Source of the DNA: Microplitis mediator | Taxonomy: Eukaryota > Arthropoda > Insecta > Hymenoptera > Braconidae | Direction: 5' to 3' | Length of the DNA stretch: 64,000 bases | Assembly (NCBI RefSeq): GCF_029852145.1 | Contig: NC_079973.1 | Coordinates: 3,658,001-3,722,000, forward strand | Shown: positions 1-9,359 of the stretch, one piece after another | Layout of the letters: every line of letters starts with the position of its first letter | Position numbering within the stretch: the first letter of the stretch is position 1 | Notes under the pieces: generated by a model | The model's database searches: none | What the model saw: the letters and a program-made list of their open reading frames with translations, nothing else | What the model was told of the DNA's origin: nothing | Made by a program: the position numbers and the translations under genes

Positions 1-1264
1 GAATAACTTTGGGAAATTTGCAAAACCAACATCCAATAATTTTTAACAAGTTTACGTCATTAAATTAAAAAAAAATTTTTTTATTTTGCCCGGAGACCAA
101 AAAAAAAAAAATTAAAAAAATTTGAAAATTTTTTTGTCGTTGGTTTTTCTAAGATTACTCAAAAACTGCTTACGTAAAAAAATTTTAAAGTTTTAATCCA
201 AAAAGTAGATATTTAGAGCTACAATTTCCTTCTTTTTCTTTTCTTGTACGACCATTTCTCTCAAAGTTAGAGCCTGTTGAAAATCGCCTAAAAATTTAGA
301 ATTTTTTTTTGATCCTTTAATTTTTTCCATTAGTGTATTTACTCTATTTATTTATAATTTTAAATCTGTCTGTTGTCTGCTACATTCACACACATAAAGT
401 GTTAAGTGTTCAGTGCTAATGTAAAGTATTGCGAACTGCTGAGCTGACAACTTCGAAGTTCCTGAGCAAAATCATCTGGCATCGTCTGGTGGGGAAATAG
501 CAGTTAAGTGACGTTTTTTAGCTGCAATACACTTGGAGCAATTTAATTAAAATTTCCAAGTGTATTAGGACACCCATCTGCACAATATCTCCCCGCCAAG
601 GTTTGTTCAAACACTTGCGTGTTTTTTTTTTAATATTCAAAATTTTTTTCTAACATATTCTGCCACCATTTTATTTTGACTTGTGATTTTTAATTTTTTG
701 CCAATTTTAAATTAATTAAATTTACGTAAATTGACGATAACTAGACGCCAACTTGCTTAGAAAGTCAGTGGCCAATGTTAGCATTCTATTGATAACGAAA
801 AACTGCCTTAAATTGTCCTAGAAAGTTGGCGACAGGTTGCGGCAGTAGATTGTCGCCAAGTTTCTGGGAAAGTTGGTAACAATTTGTAGTTAACAGTTAC
901 AGAGGTTGAAGTTGTCGTCAACTTGACGGCAACTAGTTGACACATATTTTCTAAGATCTACGGTCGGTAAGTCAGAAAGTAAATCTGCTTATCGAGATCT
1001 GAGTGGTTGGTTATCTGTTTCATCGGGGGGTCGTGTCACAGCGACATCTGCCCGAAATGAACGATTATTTCATAAGTTGTCTTCCCGCGTATACGAGTAA
1101 TTAATTCTCAAAAAGTAGCGTCAGTGTTATGTGTCGTGTAATTATTTAAATTAATTATCATTCTTTAATAATTTATTCTTAATAAATATATATAGATTAA
1201 TCTCAAACGTAGAAAATTAATATATATTTCTTTGTGAATCAAAATAATAAGATGAACGATGACT
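1..1264. other. Upstream flank, no gene seen
   Basis: AT-rich non-coding DNA. It holds a 12-bp stem hairpin (526-566, arms AATACACTTGGA/TCCAAGTGTATT) and, at about 740-945, several copies in both orientations of an AAAGTTGGCGACA-like motif that suggest an old repeat. Confidence 0.5.
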
Positions 1265-1441
1265 CAAGTTAGTCGGTGTCTGATAATTTTTTTTTTTAAA
1301 ACAATAAATTACGAAAAAAAAAAATACTTCAAAAAATTGCGCCTGTAGTTTTTTTACTTTTCTACAGGCGCATATTTATTTTTTCTTGTAATTGATTCAG
1401 TGAACAAAAAATCCGAAAATTTTTAATTGTCTTTGAACTTC
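1265..1441 (+). mobile_element. Hairpin MITE family A, copy 1
   Basis: This shares order and sequence with 2347-2534 and (inverted) 23996-24181. The ends resemble GAAGTTAG...CTAACTTC-type inverted repeats. The centre carries a perfect 11-bp stem, TGCGCCTGTAG/CTACAGGCGCA, at 1338-1372. Confidence 0.6.
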
Positions 1442-1674
1442 ATGATCACGAGTGTGAGTGTAGCAGAAGTGCGACGATTTATAAATTAAAAATTGGCAAA
1501 CTTCCGGATCGTGAATATTGGCAGCTTTGTCTGGTGCTTGGCTTTTATTGCGACGGGTAATTACTTATTTATTTGTTTTTTTGCTTTTACTTATATGTTT
1601 TAATTAATAATAATGACGGATTATTTGATTATTGAAATGTAAGAAAAAATATTAATTGATAAATTATTGTATAG

Positions 1675-1861
1675 GTTTTGACTGGAGATGTGGTAAGAGT
1701 GGGAGAGAGCTCTGCATGCTGGGAATCATGAGATTCTCAGACGATTTGAAATGTTGTTTGGAGTAATTTCACTATGAACCAGGTAATGGAGTTCGTTAAT
1801 TGAATAATCGAAGATCCGGAATTTCGAGATATTGAATGAACAATCTGAGGAGTCGGAGTTA
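1675..1861 (+). other. Candidate 5' untranslated exon region with splice sites
   Basis: The sequence is less AT-rich than its flanks and is bounded by splice-like sites: a candidate donor GACGG|GTAATT at 1557, an acceptor ATTGTATAG ending at 1674, a second donor CCAG|GTAATG at 1783, and the strong donor at 1933. It could be the leader of the transcript carrying the ATG at 1862, or the start of an unrelated non-coding transcript. No RNA data support it. Confidence 0.25.
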
Positions 1862-1932
1862 ATGGTCTGGGTCTTGGAACCTAGTTCGTGTTTGTCGATA
1901 GCTTTTACGATAGTGCTGTTACCCGCAGTTTG
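1862..1932 (+). CDS. Candidate signal-peptide-encoding first exon of an unidentified gene
   Basis: ATG at 1862 opens 23 codons, MVWVLEPSSCLSIAF then TIVLLPAV, followed by a split codon and a near-consensus donor TTTG|GTGAGTAA at 1933. The peptide has a short n-region and a hydrophobic core (LSIAFTIVLLPAV), as expected of a secretory signal. The splice phase is 2, so it cannot join in frame to 56170 and would belong to another transcript whose next exon I cannot find. The frame is open back to a stop at 1805 without another ATG. A short upstream ORF (ATG at 1836) ends in TAA overlapping the ATG as TAATG. The stretch is GC-richer than its surroundings. No homologue is recognised; the call rests on peptide character plus the donor. 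Confidence 0.3.
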
Positions 1933-2346
1933 GTGAGTAAAATTATTTTAAATTATAGATTAAATACACGATGCTTCGAATAGCAAAACAAAAGTCTGTA
2001 GCACTGATCCTTGGGTATAAAAAGGTACCCTTCTATTGATAATTCTTATCCCTTGGTCTAATTAGTTGAAATGATGATACTACTGTACATTTATGACACT
2101 AGTTCCCAAGTAGTTGATTGATAGACGTCGAATAGGCCATCCTTGGATGACAGGACCAGTGACGTGTCATTTACTAATCTGGTTTGGAAGAATATTTTCT
2201 TATGGTTGAGTTTTATTCTTAGAAATTTAATTCGATAGGAAAAAATGATTTAATTAATACCCGAGATTAAATTCATTAAATATAAAAAACTTCAAAGGCA
2301 TTCTGAGCCTTTTCTGAAAGATATCGTGATTCCTGTGGTTGATACT

Positions 2347-2534
2347 GAAGTTAGCCGAGGCCTAATAATTTTAGGATTTTTTCAAAAATGATAAATTATA
2401 AAAAAAAAATATTTAAGAAAATTGCACGTATAGTTTTTTTAAATTTTCTACATGTGCATATTTTTAGTTTTTTTTTTTTTTGTAATTAATTGTTGAAAAA
2501 AAAAATCCAAAATTGTTAATTGTCTGTTAACTTC
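2347..2534 (+). mobile_element. Hairpin MITE family A, copy 2
   Basis: Same layout as 1265-1441: it begins GAAGTTAGCCGAGGCC, has a central stem TGCACGTATAG/CTACATGTGCA at 2423-2458, and ends TTAATTGTCTGTTAACTTC. Several stem differences from copy 1 fall opposite each other. Confidence 0.62.
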
Positions 2535-4005
2535 AGGATTATTGCTGTGGCCTAATTAATTTCCACGATTTTAAGATCTTGTTCTACAGGAAATTTGATT
2601 AAGTTAAAAAAAAAAATATCATATATATTGGATGGTAGTTACATCTTTATTGAACTGGGGTGGTAATTTTAGTCATTTCCACGTATAATAAGAAATTGCA
2701 ATGATGTAAATTAAAAGCTAAAATATGTCATACTATTGATCGATATATTTTACATTTCAATTGAAAAAGTAATTTATTCAAATCTAATATTTTATAGTCC
2801 CGTTTATTTTTAATAAATTAAAATATTCCAGGCAATGAAAAGACTATAAATTAACTTTTCACCAAATAGATGATGCAGTTAGTCTGAGTTGAATGAATTT
2901 TCCTATTCAATATACATATTACTTTCATTCGGGCTTAAGTAATTTCTTTAGTACTCTTCAATAAATATGAAACCTTTTCCGAGCAATTTCGCATATCATA
3001 AAACGTTCCATTGGAAAATTTCAAATAGTTTTTACGGGAGTTTCATTATAATTTAATGAAACATATTTTTTATTATATGTATAGATTGATTTTGAATAGA
3101 AATTGGGGACGTGTGGATAGTTTTCATACTAAGTATTATTATTTGAATCGAATATTTAAATTTTTCAAATTATATCATAATTTGAATTACGCGGTTTTAA
3201 TTTTTGATTCCGGTATTAATATTCGGCTTGATAAGAATAATTCTTGTTTAAATTATCCGCACATTCTTCATACATATACATATAAAATTTTGTTCAAAAT
3301 TATTAGAATATGAAACAATAAATATGTACATATTTAAATTGCATAAATCGATAGCATCGAGCGGAGAGCGAGAAATTGAGTGGGAGAAAAATTGTGTAGA
3401 TACTCCCGATAAAAGCAAATATATATGTATATCTTTTAAAATACCCTCAAATATCACTCGTTGCTGTGAGCTAGGCCCATTTCAATTGGTAAACAATTTT
3501 ATATATTTATTTATACATTGGCAAAGTCGTTTCCTACCGTAAATATAAAGCTTCCAAGTTTTTTTAAACGTTTTTTTTTTGCATTTCCATCTAAACTTTT
3601 TTAGTTCTCTGTATCAATTCGTCATTAGCATTTCTATGATCGAGCGCATGATGCATTCAAGTGAATGCGAATATGTACTCGATAAAATTTATATTTTTCT
3701 GCATCTCCATATTCTAAAACTGAAATTCGTATTACTTATTTATATTTATTTTGAAATAAATGCTGATGGAATGGATAATTTTGTTTTACTGTTTGATAAA
3801 CATTTTAATTATGCTGTGCGTAATAATGTTATTTTTATTTGATGTTTGTCTGTATGTTTATTGATCATTTTGTTTATGTTATCTATAAATTACTCAATTT
3901 ATATGACTTGGATATCATTTTTTGTTTCTATATCTATTAAACCAGGCCAAACGTCAGAGTTCAATAACAATATTGAAATTACAACGTAATTATTATCTAT
4001 GATTA

Positions 4006-4010
<5 letters not shown>
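2535..4010. other. AT-rich stretch without recognisable gene
   Basis: Reading frames at 3056-3313, 3324-3542 and 3579-3842 are AT-driven, rich in Phe/Tyr/Ile/Asn, without motif or splice support. I see nothing else here. Confidence 0.5.

Positions 4011-4011
<1 letters not shown>

Positions 4012-4037
<26 letters not shown>
4012..4037. repeat. (TA)n microsatellite
   Basis: About 13 alternating TA units followed by a T-run. Confidence 0.9.
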
Positions 4038-4045
<8 letters not shown>

Positions 4046-4132
4046 TTTTTAATTTTCATTGATGTTTACTATTTTGAGTAGCGATATTAATATCAAATTC
4101 GAATGATTTGTTTATGTTTATTGTCGGTGAAA

Positions 4133-4881
4133 GGGCAGGAAGGGGAGAGGGAGAGGAGGGGAGGGGTAAAACGGACACTGTAGAAAAAAAACGCTTAAGT
4201 GTGAGTTCCTTTTGAGAATATTCTATTTTTTTAGACCTGACAAAAAGTTTTTGGTGTCAATATTCCCCAGCTATAGAAAAAAATTTGTAATGTGGGGCAA
4301 AATGGACCGTCTAAGAAAATGAATACTTTTTAACTAAAATTAATTTTTTTGAACCTCCAAGCCAGTATTTGATAACAATATGACCCAGTTATCAAAAAAA
4401 AATTTAATATGGGGTGAAATGGACTTCTTTAAAAAATTAAAAAAATTGTTCAATTAAATTTAACTTTAGCTGCCGAGCAAAATGAGCCTCTCTCAAAAAA
4501 TTAAATTTTTTATATTTCTTCTAAAATTAAATTTACTTTTTTTTTTAATCATGGAAATAATCTTGGCTTGGAATTTTTTATTAAAAAATACATTTTCAAA
4601 AAATAATTTTCATCGATTCCGAATTTATTATTGGGCTCAATTTTATTGATGTGAAATTTATTTTTAATAAAATCTTGTGAAAATTTTAATTAAAGGTCGT
4701 AGGGCTGATTTTAGATTCAAAAATTTTTTGGTAAGCAATTTCGAGTGGCCTAAATTACCCTATGGTTTATGTTGCCCATATGTACAATAAACAAAAAATT
4801 CTGGAAGTTTAATTCGCCCTTTATAATTTAAATTCATTAAAAAGTTTAGCGGGCCCGTTTTGCCCTCCCTTTTCCCCCTAC
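4133..4881 (+). mobile_element. GGGGTAAAATGG-family repeat element, copy 1
   Basis: The left end is a G-rich run leading into GGAGGGGTAAAACGGAC. The right end, read on the other strand, is GTAGGGGGAAAAGGGAGGG then CAAAACGGGC, so the ends form an imperfect inverted repeat. Inside, the motif recurs as GTGGGGCAAAATGGACC (about 4292) and ATGGGGTGAAATGGAC (about 4409). The unit near 4353-4450 matches 31945-32050 and, inverted, 5990-6085. Confidence 0.5.
4142..4166 (+). other. Potential G-quadruplex motif
   Basis: Five G-runs of 4, 3, 2, 4 and 4 bases separated by short A/GA spacers lie in the left end of the repeat at 4133-4881. Confidence 0.5.
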
Positions 4882-5598
4882 TACATAAATTCTTGTCTAG
4901 ATATTAAATGATATTTTATTTCTCTCCATAAATATAAAACCGATTAGTCAAAATCATAGCTTAGATTATCGTATTTCCATACACTACCACTTAGTAAATC
5001 GAGTATTGCAATCAGTAATTACTACCTTCCATAAATATTCAAATATATATCGTAATTACATCTTGTTAAATTATATGTAAGTTGACCTCTTTATAAACTT
5101 GATAATTTTCATTTAATTTTAAATATTTAAATTATTTATTCATTTTATATTTTTTTTATTTTAAATAGTCATGAAAAAAGTAAAAATCTAAATGCAATTC
5201 TGTGCAATTTGTCGTACATTTCCGGTTCAGCACCAAAGTTTCGTAATACTTTGAAGGAAATGGAATGAGTAATTTCGCGAAATCTTGGTTACCCTGGAGC
5301 AATTCACTCTCAGGGATACAGCGCATCTGAGGAATTTCTCGATATCTTATAGTCGCACGAGGTCTAAGCTTAAACTAAAATTTAAATTTTATTTTCTCTT
5401 ACTCTCTCTCTCGCTCTTTTCAATAAGAGCTTTAATAAATTGAACAGAGACTTAACGAGGTATCTACGGCATAAAAATTAGAAGTTGACGAGAGTGTAGA
5501 TGGGGATTGAAATAAAGATGAATATGAAAAAATTTTTAGATGAAAAAAAGTTAATGGCTAATGAAATTATAAATTAAAAAACAGCTTTATTAAAATTG

Positions 5599-5793
5599 AT
5601 GACGCGAGTTGTGCAGTATGTGGGTTACAAAGGAAAAAAAATAGTGCTGAGAATTTCACTCGAACAAGCTAATGAAATTTTCAACAAGTGCAAACGAGAG
5701 AAACGAGACATGGAGGGACAGTTTTTCGTGTCGCGAATTAAAGACATGAACGTGCTCTCAGAGGATAACTCTAAAAAAAAATTTTTTTTCTAA
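5599..5793 (+). CDS. Small ORF of unknown function (64 aa)
   Basis: The ATG at 5599 opens a lysine/arginine-rich reading frame: MTRVVQYVGYKGKKIVLRI, then SLEQANEIFNKC and EKRDMEGQFFVSRIKDMN. Codon use is mixed, with many G/C-ending codons, unlike the poly-A/T shadow ORFs elsewhere in the window, so it looks like real or formerly real coding sequence. The last codons run into a poly-A/poly-T stretch (KKKFFF) before TAA, which suggests that the true end is lost. It lies between a repeat copy at about 4133-4881 and an inverted copy at about 5800-6310, so it may be a fragment of cargo or of a mobile-element gene. I see no transmembrane segment, signal peptide or recognisable domain. Confidence 0.28.
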   Translation: MTRVVQYVGYKGKKIVLRISLEQANEIFNKCKREKRDMEGQFFVSRIKDMNVLSEDNSKKKFFF

Positions 5794-5799
5794 TCTAAT

Positions 5800-6310
5800 T
5801 TTGTTAAAAAATTTACTGTTACTTTGTGCTTGATTTTTTTATTGTATTGATTCATTTCAAAGCTGACATCGTACATTTTATTTATTTTTTTTTTATAAGT
5901 AAAATCAAAGGCGTTTTGAAAAATTTTCTATAATTAATTTTTGCACTAATTTTAAATGTTTTTGATTTTTTCATCGTATACAAATTTTTTTAATTTTTTT
6001 GGAAAGCCCATTTACCCTACATTAAAATTTTTTTTGATGACTGGGTCGTATTGTAATCAAATATTTGCTTGGGGGTTCGAAAGAAAAATAAAATTAGTTA
6101 AAAAGTATTAATTTTATAAGTAAACAAATTTTCAAAATTAGGTTTTCATTATCAGCGATCGAAAAATAGTGTAGAGAAATATTAGAAAAAAAATTTTGCT
6201 AAAATTATTTCCGAAATCAAAACCTAGTTAGTTATGAATTGAAATTTTTAGGAAACTAATTTTGTTTGGTCCATTTTACCCTGTCTATAAAGAAAAAGGG
6301 CAAATTGGGA
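5800..6310 (-). mobile_element. GGGGTAAAATGG-family repeat, inverted partial copy
   Basis: Read on the minus strand, this contains CCCCCAAGCAAATATTTGAT, then GACCCAGTCATCAAAAAAA and TGTAGGGTAAATGGGC. This is the same order as the 4353-4425 unit on the plus strand. Another motif copy (TCCATTTTACCCTGTCTA) is near 6270. Confidence 0.45.
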
Positions 6311-6524
6311 GGCTAAGAAAAAATGCAAATTTTTTCTTTTGATTACGCAAAATTTTTTTTTACTACAGACTACAGTAAAAAATAATTTTTTCCTGATTAC
6401 AAGGCATTATTGAGACATCAAAGCACTCGTAAGATCAAGTAACCGTATCTCAAAGTAAAAAAATGTATTACTAAGGGTCACACTCGTTTAGTTACAGTAA
6501 CAAAACTAATCGATACATCTCTTT

Positions 6525-6815
6525 TGAACTAAATTTGATAATACTTTCCGACAACTTTTTTGAGGCTTTGAGGTGACTCTGCTGTGGCACTCTCTTGCTA
6601 TATTTCAACTTATAAAGCTTTCCTGTACTAAAATACACGTAGAGACACCACAGCTAAATCTGTTAATCAAACGCGATAATCTTTACTACCTACTAAGCCG
6701 GTGCCGAAACCTTTTGACAAGCTTTCTCGAAACTTTTAAGTCACTCAACTGTGTCACATTTCTTGCTATATTTTACCAAATAAAGCTTCTCTGAACTCAA
6801 TTTTACACCGTGTTT
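6525..6815 (+). repeat. Diverged tandem duplication, period about 169 bases
   Basis: Two neighbouring stretches align: CTCTTGCTATATTT...TAAAGCTTTCCTGTACT at about 6589-6632 and TTTCTTGCTATATTTT...AAAGCTTCTCTGAACT about 169 bases later. The upstream parts (ACAACTTTTTTGAGGCTTT; ACAAGCTTTCTCGAAACTTT) also correspond. The ORF over it has no coding character. Confidence 0.5.
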
Positions 6816-6829
6816 GGTTCAACGTTTTC

Positions 6830-7499
6830 GGATAATTATTCGTATGACCCACTATTATAAACGAGTTACAGCAATAATGAGCGTAATTTAACAGGATACA
6901 TTTTTTACAATAAAAATCTCATTGCCACGTATTATTTACATATAAAATGTCAAACGTTAAAAGTTAAAAGTTTAAACAAATTTATTTAAAAATCTGGCAA
7001 CAAAAGCGGACTGCGGTAATTTGATTTACTATCTAAAGTTGACTTACAAACGACACTTTATCACCCTTGTTTTAATCGCGACTGCGTCTAGTCTTTCGCA
7101 ATGGTGAATTACAACGCAATTATTATGACCCTTGTGCTCGCAGGTTCAACAACAAAAGAGACACCTCAGTGACTGCGTCACTGGACCATAAGTGTGCACT
7201 TGAACGCTTCAAACCCTCTTTACCATCCCTCAAGCTAAATCCAATTGAGTTTTCCCATCAATTATATAATCCATCATCATTCTCTTTTGTTCTCACAAGT
7301 TTGTGATATTTATATATTTTTAATTATTATAAATATTTATTATCTTTATAAATAAATTTTATTTATAATTAACAATATATATGTGTATGTTACCCAACAA
7401 CTTGTTGATGCTAGACTTATCAGTCTATCGATAGATCTATCGATCTAGATCTGTGCGATGTAACGGGAAGAGGCGTGGAATAAAAAGTATCACGAACTC
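6830..7499. other. Region upstream of exon 1A, no gene seen
   Basis: Mostly AT-rich. A 23-codon ORF at 7101-7172 (MVNYNAIIMTLVLAGSTTK...) is the only slightly notable frame. A cluster of ATCGAT/AGATCT-like palindromic words lies at about 7422-7452. Confidence 0.4.
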
Positions 7500-7785
7500 A
7501 CATGTTGAGATATATATGTGCAGTTAAGTTACTGATTTACTATATGGTACTCAGTGTTGTCTGTAGTGCAGTCTCTTTCGTAAAAGAGAAAGATCCAGTT
7601 ATTATATTGCTGTTCACTTGAATAGACTTTTAATCGTGTACTGAGTTGTGCGTTTTATTCATTTATTATTTTTAATTAAAATATATAAATATTCATTTTT
7701 CATTCTCTATTGAGTGATTAAAAATTTTTTTTATATGTTAACTATTTTTTAAATTCAAAAGTTTTACAAAACATAAATTGTGACA
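7500..7785 (+). promoter_or_regulatory. Putative promoter and leader of first exon 1A
   Basis: An arthropod-type initiator candidate, CTCAGTGTTG, lies at 7550-7559, and TATATATG lies about 40 bases upstream (from 7511), a little far for a TATA box. The remaining leader to the ATG at 7786 is AT-rich. This is suggestive, not demonstrated. Confidence 0.2.
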
Positions 7786-7828
7786 ATGCCTTTTTTCAAG
7801 AAATTCAGAATATTCTCAAGACATCGAA
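7786..7828 (+). CDS. LDLRAP1: Alternative first coding exon 1A of the LDLRAP1-like gene
   Basis: An ATG at 7786 opens MPFFKKFRIFSRHR and runs straight into the donor A|GTGAGT at 7829. The 43 coding bases leave one base over, the phase needed by the acceptor before 56170; joining makes the next codon AAG (Lys). The peptide parallels exon 1B: M-x-F-F, then basic residues, then basic-His-basic followed by Lys. This is the main reason to call it an alternative first exon rather than chance. The intron would be about 48.3 kb. The ORF runs on past the donor to 8004, but that part is low-complexity Phe-rich and looks intronic. A GTG two codons upstream is not a plausible start. No transcript evidence is available, so the exon is probable, not certain. 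Confidence 0.55.
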
Positions 7829-9302
7829 GTGAGTTTATTTTTATTTTTAAACTTCACTCTATTGACTTTAAAAATACATATGAATATAAAAAATATAAAT
7901 ATTCTAATAATTTTTACTTGATGTTGAAAGATTTTTTTTTACAGTCAGTTTTTTTTTTATTTGTGGGTTTCACGGATTTTTGTTACTTTTTTCGGGCAGG
8001 GTAAAATTATTGTTGATATTATTTTTTATATGCCGCCACTTTTGCTAGACTTGTTAATTTTAACTGGAGATGGTTTCTAATAGATAATTTTTTGAATGAA
8101 AAAAAGTTTTAATATTGAACTAGCTATACATCAATAATGTGCGAAAAGATATTTCCATATAAAAATATGCTATTTGTAATAGAAATTCAAACTAAACTTT
8201 AACTTTAATAAACAAGATAAGGTTAGTTGCACAAAAAAAATAACGCAATCTCAGCGAAAGTTTATTTGATAAAGATTCTGAATCATTGAAAAATCTTGAA
8301 ACACGAGTAAAGATGTGTACACGTGCGCTGAAGTTGCAAAAATTCAATTTATTTAGTTCTTCAGTGCGTCTGATTCATTTTAAATTTAATAACATGAATT
8401 TCATAACTGATAAAACTATATGCATACAAACATAAAAATATCAATATAATAATAATAACAACATTATTTCATGTTATTTCAATTTACTTTTTCATAGGTG
8501 GATATTTTATAAACTATTCGTTCCGTTAGAGATTATGATATTTCCTTTTGTCTTACTCTTTTCCTTCTTGCGAAAAATCATAATAATGTCAATTTAATAA
8601 TCCTTGTAAAAATTTTGACTATTCTAAACTTCAAAACGTGATACAATGATGAAATTTTCTTTAAATGATTTTTAAACTTCCGAAAATTTAAAGGAAAAAA
8701 AAATTGACTATTTTACGAATGCGTGTTTTTAGACTCTTCTGTTAACTTTTTTTGATTCTCCATTAAAAGTGATAAATTTTATCATTTTTTTGAGTGCAAA
8801 CGCTTAGAACACTCTAAGACCTAGTGTATACAAGTGAATTATTTTAACACACAATAAATGTGTTCTAAGTTCCGGGCCATAAGCAAAACTACAGTCAGAA
8901 AATTAAATAATAGAAATAACTATCTAGTTATGGTAAAATTTTTTACCATCAATCCGATAGTAGTGAATACTATCTAGATGATTGTATAAATCATCTAGAT
9001 TGTAATATTCGTCATATTTATAATAATTGTTACAATCCTGTATGTTAACTAGAGTTAATTATTATTATTATTCTAAATAGTTATACTTATAACCCAGATG
9101 GTAACAGTTACCATCAGAAATTATAATTGATACCATCCTGATAGTAAATATTACCATCTTGATAGTAACTGTTACGAAATTTATTGCAGAAGTTATTGTC
9201 CAATAATTATTAATTCTATTAAAAAAAATTATAACACTAACTATTTCTGGATTGAAAAACGTTCTAATCATTCTAGATGATTGGAATTAAAACTTTACCA
9301 TA

Positions 9303-9359
<57 letters not shown>

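Noticed and set aside
7101..7172. 23-codon ORF with a signal-like start upstream of exon 1A
   Set aside because: Too short, no splice donor follows, and nothing links it to the promoter; kept only as a remark.
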